Assembly: GCF_959608125.1 (NCBI RefSeq)
Contig: NZ_CAUHPG010000003.1
Location: 53,086-117,085, forward strand
From: an uncultured Slackia sp.
Lineage (GTDB): Bacteria; Actinomycetota; Coriobacteriia; Coriobacteriales; Eggerthellaceae
Length of the DNA: 64,000 nt
Direction: 5' to 3'
Shown here piece after piece: positions 51,517 through 59,284 of this stretch. Under the pieces are notes generated by a model. The model saw nothing but the letters and a program-made list of their open reading frames with translations, did no database searches and was not told where the DNA came from. Each line of letters begins with the position of its first letter. Within the stretch, counting starts at the first letter, position 1. The position numbers were made by a program, and so were the translations under genes.

Positions 51517-52215
51517 ATGCAAAGCGTTTCTTGTGGGGCCGCAGGGTCGCATGATGTTGTGACGGATTGGGGCCTTGTTGCCACGACCTGCGAGTTTCTT
51601 GCGTTTTCATTTCGCTATCCCGATCGCGGCGCCGTGATGCCGATCGCGTCGGGCGAATGGGCCGATGCGCTGGACGAGCTGCGCCGTGCGTGGGGGTTTG
51701 CCGCCGATGCGGAGTGCGGCGAGCTGACGCGGGCGGATTCAGGCGAAGGTCCCGAGGCCGTTTTGCATGCGCTGCGCCAGGAGGCGACGCGGCTGTTCGT
51801 CGGTCCGCCGACGCCTGCGGCAAGTCCGTACGAAAGCGTCTGGGCGGCGGCGCGCACCCATGCGGCCCCGCTGCTTTTCGTCAGCCCCCCCGCCATCGCC
51901 GTCGAGCGCTTTTGCGCCGCATGCGGCCTGGGTCGTCCTCAGGGCACGAACGAATCGCTCGACCATGTTTCGTCCGAGCTTGAGCTGCTGCAGTTTCTTG
52001 CGAGCGTGGAATCGGGGGCGGTGGACGCGGCATCATGCGGCGTTGCCCTGGCCGATCTTCCCGGCGGTTCGCCAGCGACGGCGTTCGAACTGTTTTTCGA
52101 CGAGCACCCGGCGATGTGGATGTGCGATTTCGCGTGCGAGGTGGAGCGCATCTCGTCGCGGGTGTTCTATCGTGCCGCGGCGCGTCTGCTGCGTGATTTC
52201 GTTTCCGCCCGGTAA
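51517..52215 (+). CDS. TorD-family molybdoenzyme maturation chaperone
   Basis: This 232-residue all-helical cytosolic chaperone binds the Tat signal of the molybdoprotein and helps cofactor insertion. Family features include LAFSFRYPD near the start, YESVW in the middle, the DHVSSELELLQFL helix and DEHPAMWMCDFA near the end. A GGGGGAAAGGGG ribosome site precedes the ATG. The last codons and the stop (52213-52215) lie inside the right copy of the flanking repeat, so the C-terminus may have been shaped by the repeat junction. Confidence 0.9.
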   Translation: MQSVSCGAAGSHDVVTDWGLVATTCEFLAFSFRYPDRGAVMPIASGEWADALDELRRAWGFAADAECGELTRADSGEGPEAVLHALRQEATRLFVGPPTPAASPYESVWAAARTHAAPLLFVSPPAIAVERFCAACGLGRPQGTNESLDHVSSELELLQFLASVESGAVDAASCGVALADLPGGSPATAFELFFDEHPAMWMCDFACEVERISSRVFYRAAARLLRDFVSAR

Positions 52216-52474
52216 AGCCGGGCGGTAGCGGCCGGAAGGCTGCGGGCGTGGCTGGGCGGCCGTGGTTAGGAGGCTGCGGGCGTGGCTGGATGGACGCGGA
52301 TGAAAGGCTGCGGTTGGTTGTACGGTTTAACCGGCTGTGCGGTCGCGTGCTCGTGACTGCGTGGTCGCTGCCTGACAATTGCGGCCGGAGGATCGCGATT
52401 GCGGTCGGGCGCACGATGTCGCGCACGGCGTTTCGACATGGGTTTCTTGAAAGGGTTCGCATTGCGGGCCCTTT
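52201..52474 (+). repeat. Right copy of direct repeat flanking the respiratory block
   Basis: Core 52340-52438 matches 43242-43340 at 82 of 99 positions without gaps, in the same orientation. Weaker similarity extends left through 52248-52259 (12 identical bases with 43165-43176) to 52201-52220, which overlaps the end of torD. An 11-bp hairpin (52450-52474) follows the core at nearly the same distance as in the left copy. The two copies differ by small insertions, so they are not recent duplicates. Confidence 0.8.
52450..52474 (+). terminator. Hairpin ending the right repeat
   Basis: An 11-bp stem (52450-52460 with 52464-52474, two G-T pairs) with a three-base loop is followed by CCTTATG. 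It probably ends transcription of the respiratory operon or of the repeat. Confidence 0.65.
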
Positions 52475-52591
52475 CCTTATGGGGACATGCGATAATCAAC
52501 CGTTACGAATTCGCGTCCTTCGAGGCGCTTGAAAGATACGCGGCCGAAAACTCGCACCGGCCGCTCAGGGGAATAAGGCGATAGGAACATC

Positions 52592-53353
52592 ATGGCAGAC
52601 TATATCGAGGGAAAACGCCCGGTCATCGAGGCGCTGCGCGCCCAGATGCCCGTCAAATGCGTGCTGATGGCCGACAACCTGCAGCAGGACGGCCAGGTCA
52701 AAGACATTCTGCGCAAGGCCCGTCAGTTCGACGTGCCCGTGAAAACGGTGACGCGCCGCAAGCTCGACGAGCTGAGCGCGCGCGGAAGTCACCAAGGCGT
52801 CATGGCCGAGGCCCGTCCGTATCGCTACGCGGGCTTCAAGGACATCCTGCGCGCCGCCGAGCAGCATGCCGAAGAGCATGACGGCAACGCGCTCGTCGTG
52901 GTGCTCGACCACATCACCGACGCCGGCAATCTGGGCGCCATCGCGCGCTCCGTCGAAATCGTCGGCGCGTCGGGCCTGATCATCCCCAACAAGCGCAGCG
53001 CGCACGTGACGGCCGCCACGTACAAGAGCTCCGCCGGCGCTATCAACCACATCCCGTGCGCCCAGGTTCCCAATATCGCCTCCACGCTCGAGAAGCTCAA
53101 AGAAGCGGGCTTCTGGGTCGCGGGCGCCAGCGAGCAGGCGCACTACACGGTGTGGGAAGCGCCGCTGCACGGCAAGATCGTCCTGGTCATGGGCAACGAA
53201 GGCGAGGGTCTGTCGCGCCTGACGCAGGAGAGCTGCGACTTCTTGACCAAGCTTCCCCAGGAGGGCAAGGTCGGCTCGCTCAACGTGGCTCAGGCCGCGA
53301 CCGCCGTCATGTACGAGTGGATGCGTCAGTGCCACGTGAAGGCACAGGCGTAA
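52592..53353 (+). CDS. rlmB: 23S rRNA 2'-O-methyltransferase RlmB (TrmH/SpoU family)
   Basis: RlmB methylates a guanosine in 23S rRNA. The 253 residues have the N-terminal substrate-binding domain (KRPVIEALRAQMPVKCVLMA) and the SPOUT domain with its three motifs: ITDAGNLGAIARSVEIVGA, VLVMGNEGEGLS and LNVAQAATAVMYEWMRQ. Related enzymes modify tRNA G18, but the length and N-terminus fit RlmB. The gap of 376 bp before it holds the right repeat and nothing else I can support. Confidence 0.93.
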   Translation: MADYIEGKRPVIEALRAQMPVKCVLMADNLQQDGQVKDILRKARQFDVPVKTVTRRKLDELSARGSHQGVMAEARPYRYAGFKDILRAAEQHAEEHDGNALVVVLDHITDAGNLGAIARSVEIVGASGLIIPNKRSAHVTAATYKSSAGAINHIPCAQVPNIASTLEKLKEAGFWVAGASEQAHYTVWEAPLHGKIVLVMGNEGEGLSRLTQESCDFLTKLPQEGKVGSLNVAQAATAVMYEWMRQCHVKAQA

Positions 53354-53388
53354 AAATACCAGGTATCAAAAAGAAACCAGGTATACAA

Positions 53389-53937
53389 ATGGCAAAACAG
53401 AGAAGGAAACTGCTGATCGTCGACGGCTACAACGTGCTGCGCAGCGGCTCCCGCTACCGCCATCTGCGCGATGCGGGACCGAATCCCGACTACGCCGACG
53501 ATGCGTTCAACCGTGCGCGCGAGGCGTTGATCGACGATGTGGTGGCCTATGCCGGCCGCGATTGCGAGGCGGTCATCGTGTTCGACGGCGCCCGCAACGA
53601 ATTCTCCGACGGCTCCTGCGAAAAAATCGGCGGCGTGAGGATCATGTTCTCGCGCGCGGGCGATTCCGCCGACAAGGTGATCGAGAAGCTGAGCCGCGAT
53701 GCCCGCGAACGCGGTATCGAGACCATGGTGGTGACCAGCGACGCCACCATCCAGAACACCGTGTTCGGCTTCGGCGTCGACCGCATGAGCGCGAACGGCT
53801 TCAGCCACGCCGTCGAAGTGAACCATCACGAATACGACCTGGACGAGCATCCCCGCGTGGCCGTGAAGAACACGGTCGGCGAGCGGCTCGACCCGTCGGT
53901 CCGTGCGAAACTCGCCGCTTTGCGCGACGCATTGTAG
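53389..53937 (+). CDS. yacP: NYN-domain RNase, YacP/Rae1 family
   Basis: This 182-residue PIN/NYN-fold protein matches the YacP family, whose Bacillus member Rae1 cuts mRNA in the ribosome A site. The first strand LLIVDGYNVLRS carries the catalytic Asp, and VIVFDGARNEFS and ETMVVTSDATIQNTVFGFG carry the other acidic residues. It follows rlmB by 35 bp, the usual order. Just before the ATG is a short direct repeat (ACCAGGTAT at about 53357 and 53375), and the ribosome site is poor. Confidence 0.88.
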   Translation: MAKQRRKLLIVDGYNVLRSGSRYRHLRDAGPNPDYADDAFNRAREALIDDVVAYAGRDCEAVIVFDGARNEFSDGSCEKIGGVRIMFSRAGDSADKVIEKLSRDARERGIETMVVTSDATIQNTVFGFGVDRMSANGFSHAVEVNHHEYDLDEHPRVAVKNTVGERLDPSVRAKLAALRDAL

Positions 53938-53951
53938 GAAGGAAGGCAGCC

Positions 53952-54362
53952 ATGTCTCAGCACTATGCCGCAACGGACAAGTTCACCACGCTCGAAGGCA
54001 AATGTCTCGCCGACTCGATGGCGGCCGTGGCAGGCGCCGCCGTGGTGGCCACGGTGAACGAGGACGGCACGCCCAATGCCGCCGTGTTCGTTCCCATGAT
54101 GGCCGACGACGACCATGTGGTCATGACGCTCGCGCCCAATCGGACGCGCGAGAACATCGAGCGCACGGGCGAATGCGTGCTCGTCTACGAGGAGGTGGAC
54201 GCTCGGGGCGCCTCGAAGGCCGAGCGCTATCGCGGCGCCCGTCTGCGTCTGGAGCTCCTGCGCGAGGGCGACCCTCGCCGCGACGAGGCGTTGAGCGGCT
54301 GGCCGCGCGTGACGCCCTACACCATGGCGTTCCTCGTTGTGGAGCGCATGCCTATCGGATAG
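53952..54362 (+). CDS. Pyridoxamine 5'-phosphate oxidase-fold protein
   Basis: The 136 residues form a flavin-binding split-barrel like those of the pyridoxamine phosphate oxidase superfamily (VVATVNEDGTPNAAVFVPMMA and VVMTLAPNRTRENIERTGECV). Such small members bind FMN or F420, or haem, and their substrates are mostly unknown. It lies 14 bases after the yacP gene with a GGAAGG ribosome site and is probably in the same operon. Confidence 0.8.
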   Translation: MSQHYAATDKFTTLEGKCLADSMAAVAGAAVVATVNEDGTPNAAVFVPMMADDDHVVMTLAPNRTRENIERTGECVLVYEEVDARGASKAERYRGARLRLELLREGDPRRDEALSGWPRVTPYTMAFLVVERMPIG

Positions 54363-54398
54363 AATCGTGCGCACGAACACGAAAGGAGAGGCCGGGTC

Positions 54399-54869
54399 GT
54401 GAAAATCCACGTAATCGCCGTTGGCAAGCTGAAAGAGAAATTCTGGGTCGAGGCATGCGCCGAGTATATGAAGCGCTTGAAGGCGTACGCCAAGGTGACC
54501 ATCGAGGAGATTCCCGATCGCGACCCTGCTAAATGCGGAGGTGAAGAGGGCGCGCGTAAAACCGAAGGCAAGGGCATCCTCGAGGCGCTGCCTGAGCATT
54601 CGCATGTCATCCTGCTCGACGTGGGCGGCAAGCAGCTTTCCAGCGAAGGAATCGCCGCACGTATGGATGCGCTGATGCTTTCGGGCATAAGCGACATCAC
54701 CTTCGTGGTGGGCGGATCGGGCGGCGTGAGCCGCAGCGTGCACGACTTCGCCGACGAATGCCTGTCGTTCGGCAAGATAACGCTCCCGCACAATCTCGCG
54801 CGCGTCGTGCTGCTCGAACAGATATATCGAGCGTTCAAGATCAGCCGTGGCGAGCCCTATCACAAATAG
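54399..54869 (+). CDS. rlmH: 23S rRNA pseudouridine1915 N3-methyltransferase RlmH
   Basis: RlmH methylates pseudouridine 1915 in helix 69 of 23S rRNA. The 156 residues have the typical MKIHVIAVGKLKEKFW start, LDVGGKQLSSEGIA, FVVGGSGGV and the C-terminal LPHNLARVVLLEQIYRAFKI followed by SRGEPYHK. It starts with GTG behind a GAAAGGAG ribosome site. Confidence 0.96.
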   Translation: MKIHVIAVGKLKEKFWVEACAEYMKRLKAYAKVTIEEIPDRDPAKCGGEEGARKTEGKGILEALPEHSHVILLDVGGKQLSSEGIAARMDALMLSGISDITFVVGGSGGVSRSVHDFADECLSFGKITLPHNLARVVLLEQIYRAFKISRGEPYHK

Positions 54870-54892
54870 CCGCGCTCGACGAATGTTTCCGC

Positions 54893-54929
54893 CAAGGCGC
54901 CGTGCATGTCTATGCGCGGCGCCTTGTTC
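54893..54929 (+). terminator. Terminator after rlmH
   Basis: A 10-bp stem (54893-54902 with 54917-54926) is followed by TTCG. It separates rlmH from the LOTUS gene. Confidence 0.7.
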
Positions 54930-55066
54930 GTTGCGGGCCCGTTGCACGGCTCTCCGCTTTTTCGATGCATCGACGAACGGGGACGCGCGTTTTCCGTATG
55001 ATGGCCGCATGTCCGATTCCGGCGGAGCGAGCGCTTCGCCGTTCATTCCATACGATAGGAGGCCGC

Positions 55067-57016
55067 ATGGCCCGCAAATCTGCCAAGCCGCACATGTCCG
55101 ACGACGACCGTCGGTTCATCTACCGTGCGCTGAAGAAGAAGTTCGATTTCGACGAAGACTATCCGCTGGCAAGCCTGGGGTGGTGCTTCGTGCGCGAGGG
55201 TATCAACCGAGAGGACTACGGCTTTTTGAAGCTGAAGCCCATGCTCGAAGAGATGTCCGATTTCGTGAGCCTGTCCACCAAGGAAATCGGCGGCGTATCC
55301 CAGTCGATGTTCTGCCTGCACGAGCTCGAAGAGTACGAAAGCGAGGCGCCTGCCGTCGACGAAGCGGCGTCTGCCGAAAGCGAGGAGGGCGAAGAGCCTG
55401 CCCGCCAGGCTCCGTCCGAGGACCCCTTCCATTCTACGAATGGGGTTTCTAAAAAGGATAAGGCGCTGCAAAATAGCCAAGTAGAAAAAAAGAAATCTAA
55501 CAATCAAAAAGATACTAATGATTCAAATGGTAACGATAGTGAATCGAAGAAAGCCGATATAAAAGAGCCTGCTGACGCTGAAAAGAAACAAGATAAGAAA
55601 AATAAAGCAGAAGCGAATAAGAAAGATAAAGATAAAAATAGTACTAACAATCAAATAGATACTAATATTGACCAGGCGAAAGATGAGCAGCCTGAAAAGG
55701 CCGAGGAGCAGAAGCCGGGCAAGACCTCGGTGCGTCGTTCCGCTCAGACGGGCAGCGCGCCGAGGCCCGGGCGCGGCTGCGGCAATCACGACCAGGATGC
55801 AGCGGCCGACGACGCTTCGCAAAACGCTAAGGCAAACGCCTCCGACCAGGCGAAAAAGACTCCCGCCGCCAAGGCGGCCGAGTCCGACCGCAAGGCGTCT
55901 GCGTCTTCCGAGGAAAAGGACGACAAGAAGCAGGATGCCGCGCAGCCCTCGTCGCGTCGCCGTTCTTCGAAGGCCGTGTCGACAAGCAGAGCGGCGCAGG
56001 CCCAATCCAGCGCCTCGTCTCGCCCTGACGCCCGGCGCACCCGCCGCGTCATTCCCGGCAAGGCGCTCGAGCGCTTCGGCTACCTGGGAACGTGGCAGGA
56101 ATTTCTGGCGACGCTGGCCGACTTGGCCCTCGATGAGCCGTGGGACTTCAGCGGTGCCGGACTCGACGCCAATACGCGCAAGTTCGACATCCTGCACAAC
56201 TACATCCGCTACACCTTCTATCGTCTGACGCTCGAGGACAAAGTGGGCTTTTCTTCCGATGAGGATTTCGCCGTATTCAACACGGGTCTGGTGGATAAGC
56301 ACTACGAGGATATCTACGCATGCTTCGAGCCGTCCGACCCCGAAAAGCCCGAAGAGGCGCGCTATCCGTGGTCGTTCTCGGGTTTCTGCACGGCGGGTAC
56401 GGGCAGGCTTGGCAAGCGCCTGGTGCGCGAACTCAATCCGCTTCCGCAGCCCGCCAGCTATCTCGAGCGCAAAGAGGACCTGCTGTTCGACCTTGATCGC
56501 GAGGTGGTGTGCGATGTGCATCATATCGTGGTCGACAACGTGCATAGGCTGCCGGTGAACTTCTTGCGCGACGAGTTGGCGTCGTCTCAGGAATGCCTGG
56601 GCATTCTGGCTGGCATCGAGGAGCTTTCCGACGGCGCGCGCGGCGAGCGCTTCGAGAAGCTGCGCGCCGTGATCGAGAACGATACGCGTCTGTTCAATCG
56701 TCTGAGCACGAGCATCAACGCGGCGATCGACGTGGCCAAGCGCCAGGTGCGCTGGAATTACAAGACCGCCGTTCCCGCATACTACCCGCGCACGAACAGC
56801 ATGAACCTGCTGCTGCCGTTGATTCTGACCGATTCGCCCGCTCCTGACGTGGCGCTCGTGGTCGAGCTGCAGAAATCGGGCAACTACCAGGGGCAGACCA
56901 TCGTCACCATGGCGCAGGCCTACCGGGACGCGCGCTTGCTGTGCCGTCCGTATATCGATTGGCTGTCGCCTGCGTCGATCATCGATGCGTCCGACGAGGA
57001 AGACGAGGAGGAATAG
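55067..57016 (+). CDS. LOTUS-like domain protein with C-terminal DUF3825
   Basis: The 649-residue protein has three parts. Residues about 10-88 (YPLASLGWCFVREGINREDY, then GFLKLKPMLEEMSDFVSL) resemble an OST-HTH/LOTUS domain, a winged helix that binds RNA. Residues about 89-330 are a charged, low-complexity linker. The C-terminal ~320 residues, from ERFGYLGTWQEFLATLADLA through FDILHNYIRYTFYRL and FNTGLVDKHYEDIYACFEP, match my memory of DUF3825, which often accompanies LOTUS. An RNA-related role is inferred. About 75 residues of the linker (127-202) are encoded by strikingly AT-rich DNA at 55449-55673. A TAGGAGG ribosome site supports the start; the phosphoesterase gene begins two bases after the stop. 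Confidence 0.72.
   Translation: MARKSAKPHMSDDDRRFIYRALKKKFDFDEDYPLASLGWCFVREGINREDYGFLKLKPMLEEMSDFVSLSTKEIGGVSQSMFCLHELEEYESEAPAVDEAASAESEEGEEPARQAPSEDPFHSTNGVSKKDKALQNSQVEKKKSNNQKDTNDSNGNDSESKKADIKEPADAEKKQDKKNKAEANKKDKDKNSTNNQIDTNIDQAKDEQPEKAEEQKPGKTSVRRSAQTGSAPRPGRGCGNHDQDAAADDASQNAKANASDQAKKTPAAKAAESDRKASASSEEKDDKKQDAAQPSSRRRSSKAVSTSRAAQAQSSASSRPDARRTRRVIPGKALERFGYLGTWQEFLATLADLALDEPWDFSGAGLDANTRKFDILHNYIRYTFYRLTLEDKVGFSSDEDFAVFNTGLVDKHYEDIYACFEPSDPEKPEEARYPWSFSGFCTAGTGRLGKRLVRELNPLPQPASYLERKEDLLFDLDREVVCDVHHIVVDNVHRLPVNFLRDELASSQECLGILAGIEELSDGARGERFEKLRAVIENDTRLFNRLSTSINAAIDVAKRQVRWNYKTAVPAYYPRTNSMNLLLPLILTDSPAPDVALVVELQKSGNYQGQTIVTMAQAYRDARLLCRPYIDWLSPASIIDASDEEDEEE
55449..55673 (+). 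repeat. AT-rich in-frame linker segment with 23-bp repeat
   Basis: Inside the LOTUS-DUF3825 gene this 225-bp segment changes sharply to A-rich codons (AAA, AAT, GAT, ATA). A 23-bp sequence occurs at 55497-55519 and 55644-55666 with one mismatch, 147 bp (49 codons) apart and in the same frame. The encoded stretch is Lys/Asn/Asp-rich and surely disordered. Confidence 0.85.
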
Positions 57017-57018
57017 GC

Positions 57019-57522
57019 ATGCTCGTGGGCGTCTTGTCCGATACGCATGGCGTGCTGCCCTCGGCCGCCTTCGCCGAGCTGGCCGATTGCGATTTCATCG
57101 TGCATGCGGGCGACATCTGCGGCCCCGGTATCCTGGCCGAGCTCGAAACGCTCGCGCCGGTGACGGCGGTGCTGGGAAATAACGACTGCCGCGAATACGG
57201 GCGGTCGGTCGACCGGTTCGCTACGCCCGTTATCGGGGGCGTGCGTTTTCTGGTGACGCATACGCCCGACGACTTGCAGCGCGCGTTGCGCGGGTGCACA
57301 TCGGCGCTTCGGCCGGGCGATCCGATTCCTCAAGTGGCCGTGCACGGCCATACGCATGTGCCGCGCATCCTGAAAGGGAAGGCGGCATTTCCTGCGAGCC
57401 TTCTGGTGTGTCCCGGTTCGGTGTCGCGTCCGCGCGGCGGTTCGGCGCCGAGCGTGGCGAAGATCTCGATCGCAGACGGCGCGGTGCAAGGTGCGCGCCT
57501 GGTCGAGCTGATGCACGGTTAG
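57019..57522 (+). CDS. Calcineurin-like metallophosphoesterase (YfcE/MJ0936 type)
   Basis: This is a 167-residue metal-dependent phosphodiesterase. The conserved motifs are SDTHG (7-11), HAGDICG, GNND, THTP and GHTH, giving the two-metal site. Relatives cleave model phosphodiesters; true substrates are unknown. It starts two bases after the LOTUS gene stop and is probably co-transcribed, which could link it to nucleic acid or nucleotide turnover. Confidence 0.88.
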   Translation: MLVGVLSDTHGVLPSAAFAELADCDFIVHAGDICGPGILAELETLAPVTAVLGNNDCREYGRSVDRFATPVIGGVRFLVTHTPDDLQRALRGCTSALRPGDPIPQVAVHGHTHVPRILKGKAAFPASLLVCPGSVSRPRGGSAPSVAKISIADGAVQGARLVELMHG

Positions 57523-57578
57523 CCGCGCCTTTCGAGCGAAAATGCGTTTCTACGAAACGAATGAACGAAGGAGTCCTT

Positions 57579-58058
57579 ATGAAACTCGATGCTGCCGAAG
57601 TGCAGGAGATAATCGCCAACGACCCGCATATGCTGCTGGTCGATGTGCGCTCGAAGGAAGAATACGATGCCGGCCATATTCCCGGTGCAGGCTGCATGGC
57701 CGCGGAGGACATCTGCGATTGCCTCTATGACGAGGCGCTCGGCGAGCGCGGCCTCGACGCCATCGCCAACGTGCGCGGCATGGAGCTTTCCGACGACGCT
57801 TCGGCGATCGTGCTGTATTGCGACAACGGGGATCGCAGCGCCCGCGCGACGGAGCATATGGAGGCTATCGGCTACGTGAACGTCTACGATGCGGGCGGCC
57901 TTGCCGAATGGCCCTACGATGTGGTGACCACCGACGAGGAGCGCGCTGTGGCGGCGGCGCTTGCAGCGTCGGGTAACGTCGCGCAGGAGAACGCGTCCGC
58001 TTCTTGCGGCTGCGGCCATGATTACGGACACGGCAATAGCTGCGGATGCGGCTGCTAG
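57579..58058 (+). CDS. Rhodanese-like protein with Cys/His metal-binding tail
   Basis: The 159-residue cytosolic protein has a rhodanese domain (residues 5-112; DVRSKEEYDAGHIPGA near the start) with the active-site loop CDNGDRS and catalytic Cys81, so it may carry sulfane sulfur. The last ~17 residues are Cys/His/Gly-rich, with Cys143, Cys145, His147, His151, Cys155, Cys157 and Cys159, a likely metal or sulfur-handling tail. An AAGGAG ribosome site precedes the ATG. The sulfur acceptor is unknown. Confidence 0.85.
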   Translation: MKLDAAEVQEIIANDPHMLLVDVRSKEEYDAGHIPGAGCMAAEDICDCLYDEALGERGLDAIANVRGMELSDDASAIVLYCDNGDRSARATEHMEAIGYVNVYDAGGLAEWPYDVVTTDEERAVAAALAASGNVAQENASASCGCGHDYGHGNSCGCGC

Positions 58059-58077
58059 GCTGAAGCTCGCTTTGGGG

Positions 58078-58105
58078 AAAGGCTCGTCGAACGACGGGCC
58101 TTTTT
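58078..58105 (+). terminator. Intrinsic terminator after rhodanese gene
   Basis: An 11-bp stem (58078-58088 with 58093-58103, one G-T pair) with a GAAC loop ends in a T run. Confidence 0.88.
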
Positions 58106-58292
58106 CGTATCCGCGCCCTGGTTTTCGCTTGCGAGGTGTCAAATCGGTGTCGAAACGGTTTCCGTTCGATTCCCTCGGCCGATTCTTCTTGCTTGCGGGC
58201 ATCGGAAGCGGATAAGGTCGCAATGACGGAAATTCGCGAGCGCCGCACCCGTATGCCGAGGAGCGGTTCGACGTGCGGAAGGGAGGGCGCGC

Positions 58293-59201
58293 ATGGGGGA
58301 GGCTTTGCTGATAGTGAATCCCGACTCGGGCCGCCGCGATGGGGCCGTTTCCGCCCGGCGCATCCTTCCCGTTCTCGAAGAGGCGTTCGATCGCGTCGAA
58401 TGCCGCATATCCCGCCGCGCTTCCGACGTCGAATCCTGGTCTTGCGAATCATGCGCGCACGTCGATGCGCTGTTCGTCATGGGCGGCGACGGTACCGTCG
58501 GATTGGGAATGAAAGGCCTGTTCGAGGGACGGAGGCGTTATGGCCGCATGCCGACGTTCAATCCGATTCCTGCGGGAACCGGCAACGGATTCGTTCGTAC
58601 GCTGGGGATTCCTTCCGACCCCGTGCAGGCGGTCGAGGCTTTCGATTTCGCGAAAACGGTCGCCCTCGACGCCGCATTCGTCAACGGCTCGTCGTTCGCC
58701 CATACCGTGACGGGCGGCACATTGCCCGAGGGCATTCGCCAGGTGTCTTCCGATTTCAAGACGCGGTTCGGGTTGTCGGCCTATGTCGTCAGCGAGCTGC
58801 TGCGCGTGGGCAACGACCGTCGCTATCGCTTGCGTATCGTGGCGGATGGCGAAGAGACGGTCGAAGACATCGGGTCGTTCGTCGCGTTCTCGGCGAATGC
58901 GCTGGCCAACGAATTCACATCCTCCGTGCCGACGCGTCTCGATGACGGCCTGCTGCATTTGATCGCGCTGAAAAGCGCATCGCTTCCCGCATTGTTCTCG
59001 CTGGCGCCGCACGCCCTTGCCCGCACGCTCGAAAAGAGCCGCGAGGTGCTGTATCTGCATGCGAAATCGTTCGAAATAACCTGTCTGGACGCCGAGCTAT
59101 CGTGCGGCGTGGACGGAGACGAGGGCCCTCGGCTGCCTGTTGCGTTGAGCGTCGAGCCGGGCGCCTTGCGCATGTTCGCGCTCAAGGAAGCGCGCCGGTA
59201 G
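58293..59201 (+). CDS. Diacylglycerol kinase-like lipid kinase (YegS/DagK family)
   Basis: This is a 302-residue kinase of the DAGK catalytic family, which phosphorylates diacylglycerol, other lipids or related alcohols. The nucleotide motif GGDGT is at 64-68 and is followed by PIPAGTGNGF, the second conserved loop. The C-terminal half has the beta-sandwich with VDGD (glycine-aspartate loop). It stands alone between two terminators. The lipid substrate is not known. Confidence 0.87.
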   Translation: MGEALLIVNPDSGRRDGAVSARRILPVLEEAFDRVECRISRRASDVESWSCESCAHVDALFVMGGDGTVGLGMKGLFEGRRRYGRMPTFNPIPAGTGNGFVRTLGIPSDPVQAVEAFDFAKTVALDAAFVNGSSFAHTVTGGTLPEGIRQVSSDFKTRFGLSAYVVSELLRVGNDRRYRLRIVADGEETVEDIGSFVAFSANALANEFTSSVPTRLDDGLLHLIALKSASLPALFSLAPHALARTLEKSREVLYLHAKSFEITCLDAELSCGVDGDEGPRLPVALSVEPGALRMFALKEARR

Positions 59202-59229
59202 CGCTGGTCTTCCATGTCCATGTATGAGA

Positions 59230-59251
59230 AAGGCCCGGCATGCCGGGCCTT
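59230..59251. terminator. Bidirectional terminator
   Basis: A perfect 22-base palindrome lies between the convergent lipid kinase and ABC exporter genes and can end both. Confidence 0.8.
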
Positions 59252-59284
59252 GTCAGTGCAGGAGCATCGGGTTTTCGGAACGGA

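Noticed and set aside
43403..52215. Mobile genetic element with its own transposase or integrase
   Set aside because: No transposase, integrase or relaxase is encoded between or beside the flanking repeats, so any movement would have to rely on recombination or on enzymes from elsewhere.
52438..52584. Small frame beginning MGFLKGFALRALSLWG just before rlmB
   Set aside because: It starts at the end of the right repeat, includes the terminator hairpin 52450-52474 and has no ribosome site. A real 48-residue protein cannot be excluded, but support is too weak.
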